Below are positions 8,230 through 16,600 of a DNA stretch of 18,597 bases, in pieces; position 1 is the first letter of the stretch; every line of letters starts with the position of its first letter. The translations under genes were made by a program, and so were the position numbers. Source of the stretch: Flavobacteriaceae bacterium UBA7446 (GTDB lineage Bacteria > Bacteroidota > Bacteroidia > Flavobacteriales > Flavobacteriaceae); assembly GCA_002478685.1 (NCBI GenBank), contig DLPY01000064.1, positions 1 through 18,597 on the forward strand, written 5' to 3'. Below the pieces are notes generated by a model. That model searched no databases. It was not told where the DNA came from and saw nothing but the letters and a program-made list of their open reading frames with translations.

Positions 8230-9561
8230 ATGAGCAATCAAAAAGGGCAAAAGGCATTGGTTTCAGGGTTTTCTAAAAAAACCAAAGTGGAAAGAATCGC
8301 TTGGATTAGTGAACAGTTTAATAATTCTCAACAGGCAACCGCTCTTTTAGAAACCTACACCCATCCCGATACCAAAAGGCAAAGCCTCCACGATGACTTT
8401 ATCGAAAATGCCATCACTAATTTTTACCTGCCCCTTGGCGTTGCACCTAACGTTATCATTAATGGAAAAACGTTGACCATTCCCATGGCAATTGAAGAAA
8501 GCTCAGTAGTGGCAGCCGCCGCTAATGCGGCAAAGTTTTGGGCAACCAAAGGTGGCTTTCAAGCACGTATTTTAGGCACTGAAAAAGTGGGTCAGGTGCA
8601 TTTTATATTTGATGGAAACCCCAATACCCTTCAAACATTTTTTAGCACACACAAAACAATACTTTTACAATCTACTGACTCCATTACCAAAAATATGCGC
8701 GCTCGTGGTGGGGGCATTACATCTTTAAAACTGTTGGACAAAACCACCCTTTTGGATGGCTATTTTCAACTCGATGTACGCTTTGACACCAAAGACTCCA
8801 TGGGTGCGAATTTTATAAATTCCTGTTTAGAGCAATTGGCAAAAACACTACTAGAGCTGGCAGCGCAATACGCTGATTTTTTGGAAAATGAAAAAGCCAT
8901 AGAAGTGGTCATGAGTATTTTGTCTAACCATGTGCCCAATTGCTTGGTAGAGGCCTCCGTATCATATCCTGTAGCAGAATTGCTGACCAATGTGGCTGAA
9001 AGTGAGTTGTTCGCAGAAAAGTTTGTGCAAGCCGTTCTCATTGCCGAAGTAGAGCCTTATCGTGCGGTAACCCACAACAAAGGCATTATGAATGGTATTG
9101 ATGCCGTAGTGATTGCCAGTGGAAACGATTTTAGAGCCGTAGCTGCAGGGGTGCACGCCTATGCTGCTAGTAGCGGGCAATACCGCAGTTTGTCTAAAGC
9201 AGAAATTAAAGATGGGATTTTTCACTTTTCACTGACGCTACCATTGGCAATTGGAACCGTAGGTGGGCTTACCAAACTGCACCCCATGGTACAATGGTGT
9301 CACGAACTAATGGGCTTACCCAATGCCGAGGAATTGATGCAAATTATTGCAGTAGCAGGATTGGCACAAAATTTTGCAGCCGTAAAAAGCTTGGTTACTA
9401 CAGGCATTCAACGAGGGCATATGAAGATGCATTTGCTCAATATCTTAAATCAATTTGAAGCTACACCAGACGAAAAAGAAATCGTTTTGAAACACTTTAA
9501 AAAACACACTGTATCGCACCACGCCGTAGTAGAAGTGCTTGAAAAACTTCGTTCCAAATGA
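8230..9561 (+). CDS. mvaA: Hydroxymethylglutaryl-CoA reductase, class II (degradative-type) family
   Basis: Reduces HMG-CoA to mevalonate, or runs the reverse reaction; 443 residues, typical of soluble class II enzymes. Catalytic residues align with Pseudomonas mevalonii: Glu89/Glu90 in PMAIEESSVVAAA, Lys284 in HNKGIMNG, Asp300 in GNDFRA (the same 16-residue spacing as K267-D283) and His397 in QRGHMKMH. The HMG-binding region MGANFINSCLE is present. No membrane domain. The ATG at 8230 lies just after a weak promoter-like TATCTTTA. The stop overlaps the start of a GHMP kinase gene (ATGA). Although automatic names often say degradative, the linked kinase suggests a biosynthetic mevalonate pathway. 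Divergent from the peptide transporter. Cofactor preference (NADH or NADPH) was not judged. Confidence 0.95.
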   Translation: MSNQKGQKALVSGFSKKTKVERIAWISEQFNNSQQATALLETYTHPDTKRQSLHDDFIENAITNFYLPLGVAPNVIINGKTLTIPMAIEESSVVAAAANAAKFWATKGGFQARILGTEKVGQVHFIFDGNPNTLQTFFSTHKTILLQSTDSITKNMRARGGGITSLKLLDKTTLLDGYFQLDVRFDTKDSMGANFINSCLEQLAKTLLELAAQYADFLENEKAIEVVMSILSNHVPNCLVEASVSYPVAELLTNVAESELFAEKFVQAVLIAEVEPYRAVTHNKGIMNGIDAVVIASGNDFRAVAAGVHAYAASSGQYRSLSKAEIKDGIFHFSLTLPLAIGTVGGLTKLHPMVQWCHELMGLPNAEELMQIIAVAGLAQNFAAVKSLVTTGIQRGHMKMHLLNILNQFEATPDEKEIVLKHFKKHTVSHHAVVEVLEKLRSK

Positions 9562-10460
9562 GGTTTTTTGCACGCGGAAAATTATTACTCACAGCCGAAT
9601 ATGCTGTATTGGGAGGTGCAACCGCATTGGCAGTGCCTACCAAACTGGGACAGTCGTTAGAAGTTGCCGAAAAAGGGAATGCGATTCAATGGAAAAGTGT
9701 GGATTGTACTGGTAAAATTTGGTACGACAATACATTTGATCTCGACACATTCACACCCAAACGCCATGATGAAATTGGCGATCGGTTGCAGCAATTATTC
9801 TTTGCGCTTAGAGAGCAGAATCTAAATTGCTGGAATACTTCAACAGGACTTTCTTTTACGGCCACACTTGATTTTGACCGCTCTTGGGGATTGGGAAGTT
9901 CCTCCACCCTAATTTCACTTTTGGCGCAATGGGCAAACGTAAATCCATATATGTTACAACAACAGGTTTTTGGTGGTAGCGGATATGATATTGCATGTGC
10001 AACGTCAAAAAGTGCATTGGTTTATAGACGCACAAAGTCATTACAACCTTCCGTTACGCCTGTAAATTTTTCTCCTGTTTTTAAAGAGCAGTTGTTTTTT
10101 GTGCACCTAAACCAAAAGCAAGACACTCAAAAGGCAGTAGCAGCATTTGATAAAACCAAACTAACCGGATCAAAAATTAAGGAAATAGATGTGATAACCT
10201 CAGCGTTTTTGAAGGAAATCAATCTGAAAGATTTTCAAGAATTGATATGGCAACACGAACAAATTGTTGGGGATTTAATTGGCGAAACTCCAGTGCAAAA
10301 ACGTCTTTTTGCTGATTTTAAAGGGGCTATAAAAAGCCTCGGAGCTTGGGGTGGGGATTTTATCTTAGCATGTGGAGATACAACTACACTAACCTATTTT
10401 GCCAACAAAGGCTACACAACATGTTTGCATTATAACGAGCTAATTAATGACGCGTTTTAA
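9558..10460 (+). CDS. GHMP-superfamily kinase of the GYDIA type (mevalonate-pathway linked)
   Basis: A 300-residue small-molecule kinase of the GHMP fold. Motif 1 is GKLLLTAEYAVLGG near the N-terminus; motif 2, the ATP-binding loop, is WGLGSSS (Trp110-Ser116); GYDIA (Gly142-Ala146) carries Asp144 at the place of the catalytic aspartate of mevalonate kinases; motif 3 is a variant, GAWGGDF (262-268). The gene overlaps the HMG-CoA reductase gene by four bases, so its substrate is probably a mevalonate-pathway intermediate such as mevalonate or phosphomevalonate, but which one cannot be read from the sequence. Other GHMP substrates (homoserine, galactose) are less likely given the neighbour. The last 17 bases overlap the convergent histidine kinase gene, and no terminator follows directly. 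Confidence 0.9.
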   Translation: MRFFARGKLLLTAEYAVLGGATALAVPTKLGQSLEVAEKGNAIQWKSVDCTGKIWYDNTFDLDTFTPKRHDEIGDRLQQLFFALREQNLNCWNTSTGLSFTATLDFDRSWGLGSSSTLISLLAQWANVNPYMLQQQVFGGSGYDIACATSKSALVYRRTKSLQPSVTPVNFSPVFKEQLFFVHLNQKQDTQKAVAAFDKTKLTGSKIKEIDVITSAFLKEINLKDFQELIWQHEQIVGDLIGETPVQKRLFADFKGAIKSLGAWGGDFILACGDTTTLTYFANKGYTTCLHYNELINDAF

Positions 10461-11658
10461 GGCCTAGAGGAACATAGAGTATATCTCTTGTGCCAGCAGC
10501 AGTTCCGTTGTCATTATATAAATCTTCTATGCTAAACTTAATCTTTTTCTCGTTGTAAAAATTAATTATATCCATTCTATCACGCATAATTTGCGTAGCA
10601 AACGACTTATGCTTGGCGTATTTTTCTCTTTGTTTGGCAGCAGCTTTTCTTCCAATACCGTTATCTGTTACACAAACTTTTAGCATTTCGTTCTCTTTAA
10701 CTAAATCTATCGTAATTTTTCCTTTTTCTTTTTTGGGAATAATACCATGAACAATGGAATTTTCCACTATGGGTTGAAGCATCATACAAGGCAAAAACAC
10801 TTCGTTTTGATCAATTTCTGAGTCAATATTAAACTCCAAATCAATTTTTTGCTCCAGTCTATGTCCTTGCAACTCTACATAATTGGTGATATAAGCAACT
10901 TCATCTGTAATGGAAATACGGTCAACGCTACTCATTTCAATGGTGTTTCGAATAAGCTTTGAAAACGACGTAATATATTTGTTAAACTCCTCCTCTCCGC
11001 CCAAAATCATAGCGGTTTGCATGCCATTTAAAGCATTAAAAATAAAATGGGGATTCATTTGTGCCCGATATGCTTTGGCTTCTAAATTGGAAACTTGAAG
11101 GTTACGATCTCTACGTTCTTTAAGTAGTTTAGCTTCCAAAACCAAAAACATATAAAAAACAATCACAATCACAACAATTATAAGGGAGATAAACCACCAT
11201 TTTAAATAGAAAGGAGTAGAAACAAATATTTTGAACTCTAATAAATTAGATATTTGTTCGTTGCTTTTACCGCGAATGTACAACCAGTGATTACCTCTTG
11301 AAAGACCTACTAAATGGATTTCGTTAGTTGATTTTTTCCAATCTCCGAAACCTGTCTCATTCGTTACCTTATAAGTATATTTGATATTTGGACTTTCTTC
11401 TAATTCAATGTGGACATGATTGTAATTTCGAGACAACCTTAGTTCTTTTTTTTGACTATTCGAATTTAAATTAGTGTGTTTTTCTGTGTCAGCATCAATA
11501 TACTCAATTCTCTCAATTTTAATGTCAAAAGACGCTTTGTTTTGAGCGATACTTTTTTCCGAATTACAAAGCATGGCAACAAAAAATATCGTAGAAAGTC
11601 TTAATAAAAATAACTTTGGCACGATTAGTGTGTTAATAATAATGTAATGTTGTAACAT
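10444..11658 (-). CDS. LytS/YehU-type sensor histidine kinase with Y_Y_Y-like sensor, no propeller
   Basis: Membrane sensor kinase of 404 residues. Its N-terminus holds an exported signal-like segment ending near SIAQ. Next is a beta-rich extracytoplasmic domain (about residues 40-150) that ends in PFYLKWWF, the hallmark exit of the Y_Y_Y domain of bacteroidetal two-component propeller proteins. Then come one membrane helix (154-174), a short coiled coil, and a His_kinase domain with MNPHFIFNALNG (phosphoacceptor His204). The ATPase has N box MLQPIVENS (Asn300) and G box DNGIG. The seven-bladed propeller normally in front of Y_Y_Y is missing. No LytTR response regulator is nearby. The start at 11658 adds twelve odd residues before the signal peptide; a GTG at 11622 would give a cleaner one. 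Its end overlaps the GHMP kinase by 17 bases. Signal unknown. Confidence 0.92.
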   Translation of the reverse strand: MLQHYIIINTLIVPKLFLLRLSTIFFVAMLCNSEKSIAQNKASFDIKIERIEYIDADTEKHTNLNSNSQKKELRLSRNYNHVHIELEESPNIKYTYKVTNETGFGDWKKSTNEIHLVGLSRGNHWLYIRGKSNEQISNLLEFKIFVSTPFYLKWWFISLIIVVIVIVFYMFLVLEAKLLKERRDRNLQVSNLEAKAYRAQMNPHFIFNALNGMQTAMILGGEEEFNKYITSFSKLIRNTIEMSSVDRISITDEVAYITNYVELQGHRLEQKIDLEFNIDSEIDQNEVFLPCMMLQPIVENSIVHGIIPKKEKGKITIDLVKENEMLKVCVTDNGIGRKAAAKQREKYAKHKSFATQIMRDRMDIINFYNEKKIKFSIEDLYNDNGTAAGTRDILYVPLGLKTRH

Positions 11659-11678
11659 TTTTATTGGTTATTGTTTTG

Positions 11679-11714
11679 ACGCCCGCACTTTTTTTAAGTG
11701 CGGGCGTTTTTTTT
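11679..11714 (+). terminator. Strong hairpin with T tract between histidine kinase and mechanosensitive channel genes
   Basis: Perfect 12-base-pair stem (ACGCCCGCACTT at 11679-11690, its complement at 11696-11707), a five-T loop, and eight Ts from 11707 to 11714. On the plus strand this is a textbook intrinsic terminator. No plus-strand gene ends near it: the closest is the GHMP kinase, 1.2 kb upstream. On the minus strand the same sequence would be a stem with an A5 loop in the 5' leader of the histidine kinase mRNA and would lack a proper U tract. Which use is real is open. Confidence 0.75.
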
Positions 11715-11732
11715 GGATAGTTAAATATAGTA

Positions 11733-11764
11733 TTTGTATGCGATAATTAACTAATTTAGCTTTG
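11733..11764 (+). promoter_or_regulatory. Bacteroidetes-type promoter before the mechanosensitive channel gene
   Basis: TTTG at 11733-11736, 20 bases, then TAGCTTTG at 11757-11764, matching the -33 and -7 boxes of the Bacteroidetes primary sigma factor. The same TAGCTTTG octamer occurs in the rpsP promoter. The last base is also the first base of the assigned GTG start, so the transcript would start at or after that codon. Confidence 0.65.
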
Positions 11765-12990
11765 TGCATATAATTTACGACTTCTTATCTGAGCTCGGCT
11801 GGTCTGCTGCATTGGCTTGGTGGGCAGACTTTGTCTTGCTTTCTTTAATCTTACTAATCATCGCTTGGTTATTACGTGTATTTGCGCGATTCCTTTTGGT
11901 CAGTATTTTTCACCGCATTTCCGCTTCCACAAAAACAACCATTGACGATACTCTGGTAGAAAACAAGTTTCCAAAAAATATATCGCGCTTTGTGCCCTAT
12001 TTTTTCCTAAGTGCATTGATTGGGTTATGGGCAAATGGGAATACCATTGTTGAAAGCTGGTTGACCGCAATTATTGATGTGTATGCCGTTTTTGTAGCGA
12101 TTGTTACTATTCGTAGCTTGTTACGTACTCTCAAACAAGAATTGCAAAACCGCCCGCAGTTTAAAGATAAACCCATAGAAAGCTACATTCAAGTTGTTAT
12201 GATTTTTTTGTGGGGTATTGGACTACTCCTTGCTTTTTCCATTCTTTCGGGAAAGGACTTAGTATATTTTTTCACAGGTCTTGGTGCGCTATCAGCAGTC
12301 ATATTGCTGGTATTTAAAGACTCTATTTTAGGTTTTGTAGCAAGTATCCAAATTGCAGCAAATGATTTGGTGCGAATTGGCGACTGGATTACTATGGAAT
12401 CTTATGGGGCCGACGGCAACGTCATTGAAATCAACCTTTCAACAATAAAAATTCAAAATTTTGACAATACCATTACAACTGTTCCTACCTATAAATTGCT
12501 TTCAAGTTCTATAAAAAACTGGCGCGGCATGAGCGAATCGGAAGGCAGGCGCATCAAACGTCCGCTGTACATTCGCGCATCTTCGGTGCGATTTTTAAGC
12601 AATGAAGAGTTGACTAGTATTGCACAATTGGAGCGATTTAAATCGGTAGTGCAAGAAAAAAAAGCAGAGATTGAAGCCTATAACAAAGCTCTCAAAGCCA
12701 ACACATCCGTTCCGTTAAATGGCAGAAACCTTACCAATATTGGATTATTTCGATCGTATATCCAAACCTATTTGGAACAACATCCGAGCATCAATAAAAA
12801 ACTTACGGTCATGTGTAGGCAACTTCCACCCACACCAAATGGCATTCCCCTAGAAGTCTATGCTTTTACTTCTGATAAAATGTGGGAAAAACACGAAGCG
12901 ATTTCTGCAGATATCTTTGATCACATTTTAGCATCTGCCTCCTTTTTCCAACTTAGGTTATTTGAATTTGAGCAGCAGAGGGGCATTTAA
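11764..12990 (+). CDS. MscS-family mechanosensitive ion channel, YbdG-like
   Basis: Inner-membrane channel protein of 408 residues expected to release solutes on hypo-osmotic stress. Its best match by pattern is the E. coli YbdG/miniconductance group (about 415 residues). Four to five hydrophobic segments occupy residues 20-190. The pore-lining TM3-like helix contains GLGALSAVILLVFKDSILGF (Gly172-Phe191). The MscS beta domain follows with NDLVRIGDW (200-208), GADGNVIEINLSTIKIQNFD and TTVPTYKLLSSSIKNW, which is characteristic of YbdG-like members. A soluble C-terminal domain ends at 12990. The only early starts in frame are GTG 11764 and TTG 11812; GTG is kept because residues 1-16 look like an ordinary amphipathic N-terminus, but it collides with a promoter-like TAGCTTTG. 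Single-gene unit. Confidence 0.93.
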   Translation: MHIIYDFLSELGWSAALAWWADFVLLSLILLIIAWLLRVFARFLLVSIFHRISASTKTTIDDTLVENKFPKNISRFVPYFFLSALIGLWANGNTIVESWLTAIIDVYAVFVAIVTIRSLLRTLKQELQNRPQFKDKPIESYIQVVMIFLWGIGLLLAFSILSGKDLVYFFTGLGALSAVILLVFKDSILGFVASIQIAANDLVRIGDWITMESYGADGNVIEINLSTIKIQNFDNTITTVPTYKLLSSSIKNWRGMSESEGRRIKRPLYIRASSVRFLSNEELTSIAQLERFKSVVQEKKAEIEAYNKALKANTSVPLNGRNLTNIGLFRSYIQTYLEQHPSINKKLTVMCRQLPPTPNGIPLEVYAFTSDKMWEKHEAISADIFDHILASASFFQLRLFEFEQQRGI

Positions 12991-13006
12991 AATCTTCTTT
13001 TAAAGC

Positions 13007-13034
13007 AAAAAAGCCCTCCAATTCAGGAAAGCTT
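13007..13034 (-). terminator. Intrinsic terminator behind tRNA-Asp
   Basis: Read on the minus strand, AAGCTTTCC (13034-13026) and GGAGGGCTT (13019-13011) form a nine-pair stem with two G-U wobbles around a six-base loop TGAATT, with six Ts at the base (13012-13007). On the plus strand the two wobbles become C-A mismatches, so the element is made for minus-strand transcripts, i.e. the tRNA-Asp trailer and any trxA read-through. Confidence 0.72.
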
Positions 13035-13040
13035 CTCATG

Positions 13041-13118
13041 GGTTCACCTACGAACCTCTTACAAATAATTATTTGTAAGCAACACAACACGTTGATTTCA
13101 AAAGTACTTGATGTACTT
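13041..13118 (-). other. Run of hairpins in the tRNA-Asp trailer
   Basis: Between the tRNA 3' end and its terminator lie three further inverted repeats: AAGTAC/GTACTT with a five-base loop (13102-13118, followed on the minus strand by TTTT, a weak terminator by itself), a perfect 22-base palindrome of A+T-rich sequence (13058-13079), and GGTTC/GAACC with a six-base loop (13041-13056). Together with the terminator they form a structured 110-base trailer. No ORF here is convincing. It could be a processing or stability element, or a small RNA released by tRNA 3' end processing. Confidence 0.45.
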
Positions 13119-13120
13119 AG

Positions 13121-13194
13121 CGGTCTGGACGGGACTCGAACCCGCGACCCCATGCGTGACAGGCATGTATTCTAACCAGCTGAACTACCAGACC
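13121..13194 (-). tRNA. tRNA-Asp (anticodon GTC)
   Basis: A 74-base cloverleaf reads on the minus strand. The acceptor arms GGTCTGG and CCAGACC pair fully, with discriminator G. The D arm contains AGTTCAGCTGGTTAGAAT. The anticodon stem CATGC/GCATG encloses the loop CTGTCAC with GTC in the middle. The T arm is CGGGTTCGAGTCCCG. CCA is not encoded (the next bases read CTA), so it is added after transcription. It has its own promoter 19 bases upstream and lies 66 bases after trxA. Confidence 0.97.
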
Positions 13195-13212
13195 ATTTGC
13201 GTTAGATGCGTG

Positions 13213-13243
13213 CAAATATACACCGCATTTTCGGATACACAAA
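13213..13243 (-). promoter_or_regulatory. Promoter of tRNA-Asp
   Basis: On the minus strand TTTG (13243-13240), exactly 19 bases, then TATATTTG (13220-13213): a full match to the Bacteroidetes consensus TTTG-N19-TAnnTTTG. It lies between trxA and the tRNA, with the -7 box 18 bases before the mature tRNA 5' end, so the tRNA can be made independently of trxA. Confidence 0.85.
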
Positions 13244-13260
13244 CGCAAAAAACATTTTGA

Positions 13261-13578
13261 TTAGAGTTGCTCTTCTATCGCAGTAGCATAAACAGCTTTT
13301 GGAGACACACCAACCTTACGATCTACCAACTCTCCATTTTTAAAAAGCAAAACCGTTGGAATATTTCTTACACCATATTTAGCAGCAAACTCTTGGTTGT
13401 TGTCCACGTCTACCTTTCCAACAACAGCTTTGCCCTCGTAATCTTGACTAAGCTCGTCAATGATGGGACCAACCATGCGGCAAGGGCCACACCACTCTGC
13501 CCAAAAATCAACCAACACAGGTTGTGAGGACTTTAGTACAACTTCATCAAAGGTCGCATCTGTAATTTCTAACGCCAT
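13261..13578 (-). CDS. trxA: Thioredoxin
   Basis: Canonical cytoplasmic thioredoxin of 105 residues, the protein disulfide reductant that is recharged by thioredoxin reductase. FWAEWCGPC carries Cys30 and Cys33; Asp24 is the buried acid; the cis-proline is Pro74 in NIPTVLLF; the GELVDRKVG hairpin and C-terminal helix complete the fold. No signal peptide, in contrast to the exported WCGPC protein at 6055-6606. It lies 99 bases after dnaE on the same strand, with a terminator hairpin between, and before tRNA-Asp. A TACATTTG -7-like box is at 13607-13600, without a good -33 match, so it probably has its own promoter. Confidence 0.97.
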   Translation of the reverse strand: MALEITDATFDEVVLKSSQPVLVDFWAEWCGPCRMVGPIIDELSQDYEGKAVVGKVDVDNNQEFAAKYGVRNIPTVLLFKNGELVDRKVGVSPKAVYATAIEEQL

Positions 13579-13599
13579 ATCATTATAATTTTAGGTAAT

Positions 13600-13607
13600 C
13601 AAATGTA
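13600..13607 (-). promoter_or_regulatory. Possible -7 box of trxA
   Basis: TACATTTG on the minus strand matches TAnnTTTG and lies 21 bases before the trxA ATG. The nearest TTTG upstream is only 13 bases away instead of about 19, so only half of the promoter is supported. Confidence 0.4.
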
Positions 13608-13621
13608 CTACCTTTTTTTTC

Positions 13622-13642
13622 AAAAAAGGATGCCGTAGCATC
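13622..13642 (-). terminator. Terminator of dnaE (UACG tetraloop hairpin)
   Basis: On the minus strand GATGC-TACG-GCATC (13642-13629) forms a five-pair stem closed by C(UACG)G, one of the extra-stable UNCG tetraloops, followed by C and six Ts (13627-13622). It lies 35 bases after the dnaE stop and before the trxA -7 box, so it likely ends most dnaE transcripts. The stem is short, so read-through into trxA is possible. Confidence 0.6.
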
Positions 13643-13677
13643 AGCAATTGTTATCCACACATTTTGGTTTTTGATAC

Positions 13678-16600
13678 TTAATTTAATTTATATGCAACTG
13701 GATAGTCGTCAAATGCCGCTAAGAGGGACTCGCCAACATGAACTTTAAGTTTTCGGCTTACAGTAGTCAATTTTAATTTGTCCTCCGTTTCATAAAACGT
13801 CATATCTACCTTGTGGTCTCCTTTGTTTTCTTTAAATAATTGTTCTAAAAATTTTAACAATTGTTCGTCTATATGCGCTACATCAAATTGCAATGTGATT
13901 TTTTTGGTATATGTAGCTAATGTATCATGTAATTGTTGAAATGCATTGAATTGCAATCTGGGATCTCCGCGCTTTCCTGTTTCTCTATTAAGCCAGCCTT
14001 CCCTAACTAGAGCTTTTACATGGATAAAGCTATCTGAAACCAAAAAGTGTCGATATTTTAAATACTCTTCACCAAAAATTTTAAACTCGTAGGATTCCTC
14101 AAAATCTTCAAGAGAAAATATCGCCCACCCTTTGCCATTTTTGGATATACGGTGCTCCACTTCACCCACCATACCGCCAAAGCTGACTTCTTTATTAACT
14201 AAGGGTTCAAGGTCGTTGAATAAGCCCACTTTGGCATTGCAAAAATGCTTCATAGCGAGAGCAAAATCGTCTAAGGGGTGACCCGAAAGATAAATCCCGA
14301 CCACTTCTTTTTCTTGCTTTAAGGTATGCAAAGCGCCCCACGGTTCACAATTGGGAAGCGTGGGCGTGGGAATACTAGCGATTGAATCTGCTCCAAATAA
14401 GCTCACCTGTGCCGACTGTTCATTTTCTTGGTGTTGTGCGCCATAGCGCAATGCCTTTTCTACGAAACTTACCCCGTCACCATTATGATGAAAATACTGC
14501 GCCCGATGCGCCGATGAGAGCGAGTCAAAACCACCTGCCAAAATCAAACTTTCAAAGGATTTTTTGTTTGCCGCCCGCAAATCAATACGTTGGGTTAAAT
14601 CAAAAATAGAGGAGTACGGCTTTTCTTTACGGTTTTCTACAATGGTTTTCACGGCAGCATGCCCTACCCCCTTAACAGCTCCCATACCAAAGCGTATAGC
14701 ACCCTGGTCATTTACCGTAAATTTATAGAACGATTCGTTAACATCAGGGCTAAGCACTGAAATTCCCATTCTACGACACTCTTCCATAAAAAAGCTGACT
14801 TGCTTGATGTCGTTCATGTTGTTAGAAAGCACCGCAGCCATATATTCAGCAGGATAGTTTGCCTTTAAATATGCCGTCTGATATGCGACCCACGCATAGC
14901 AAGTGGAGTGTGATTTGTTAAACGCATAGGAAGCAAACGCTTCCCAGTCTTTCCATATTTTTTCTAGGGTTTCTCTTGGATGCCCTCGCTCCTCACCGCC
15001 ATCTAAAAACTGTGGTTTTAATTGTTCTAGCAGTGCAAAAATCTTTTTCCCCATGGCCTTGCGCAACACGTCCGCTTGACCCTTGCTGAAGCCTGCCAAC
15101 GATTGCGACAGCAGCATCACTTGTTCTTGATATACCGTAATACCATAAGTTTGCTTGAGGTATTGCTCCATGGCAGGCAGATCGTAAGTGATTTCTTCTT
15201 GACCATTTTTTCGACGCACAAAACTTGGAATATATTCTAGCGGTCCCGGGCGATACAAAGCGTTCATCGCTATTAAATCTTCAAATACATTGGGGCTTAA
15301 ATCCCGAAGGTATTTTTGCATTCCTGCACTTTCGTACTGAAAAATACCAACCGTTTCACCGCGCTGAAATAATGCATAAGTGGGTGCATCATCCAACGGG
15401 AAAGTATCTGGATTTAAGTCGATATTGTGTCGATATTTTACAAGTTTGACCGTATCCTTAATGAGGGTAAGCGTCTTTAGCCCTAAGAAATCCATTTTTA
15501 GCAACCCTGCATCTTCCACCACAGCATTGTCAAATTGAGTAACGTAAAGGTCCGAATCTTTGGCAGTTGCAATTGGAACAAATTCGGTAATGTCGTCGGG
15601 CGTGATGATAACGCCACAGGCGTGAATACCTGTGTTGCGTAACGAACCTTCAAGGACTTGCGCCTGTTTTAGCGTTTCTGCCTCAAGGTCGTTGCCCTCG
15701 GCAATGGCTTTTAATTGCACCACTCGAGTAAATTCATCTGCGCGTAAATTTTCTTTCAATGCTTTATTTTCCGTATTGAAAATCTTTTTCAGCTTCATGT
15801 TGGGCACTAGCTTGGCTACTCTATCGGCATTACCCAAAGACAAATCCAATACTCGTGCCGTATCTCGAATACTAGATTTTGCCGCCATTGTACCGTAGGT
15901 GATAATTTGTGCCACCTGATTTGCGCCATATTTTTCAATCACATAATCCATGACTTTTGAACGCCCTTCGTCATCAAAATCAATATCAATGTCAGGCAAA
16001 CTCACACGGTCTGGGTTGAGAAAGCGCTCAAAAAGCAAATCGTACTTGATGGGGTCTATATTAGTTATTTTTAAACAATACGCTACTACAGAGCCCGCAG
16101 CCGAACCTCGTCCAGGACCAACAGATACTCCCATATTTCGGGCGGCAGCAATAAAATCTTGCACTATCAAAAAATAACCTGGATATCCCGTGTTTTCAAT
16201 TACGCCCAACTCAAAATCAATACGTTCTTTAAGCGCATCGTTTAAAATTCTGTAACGATCTTTTGCGCCTTCATAGGTCAGGTGTCGTAAATAGGCATTT
16301 TCGCCGTGTTTCCCGCTTTGATTCGCATCTTCTTGTGTAATAAATTGAGTGGGAATATCAAACTTGGGTAGAAGTACATCTCGCGCCAAATCGAAAGGCG
16401 TTACCTTATCAATAATTTCTGAAATGCTTTCCAAAGCCTGTGGCAAATCAGCAAAAACTTCTCGCATCTGCTCAGGCGTTTTAAAGTAATATTCTTGATT
16501 AGGCAAACCATAGCGATAACCTCGTCCCTTTCCAATAGGAGTTGCTTGCTTCTCTCCGTCTTTAACGCACAGCAGAATATCATGCGCATTGGCCTCATCT

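Noticed and set aside
12953..13153. Minus-strand 66-codon ORF covering the tRNA-Asp and its trailer
   Set aside because: It runs through half of the tRNA, the palindrome and the terminator; its translation is explained by structured RNA sequence. Rejected as protein.
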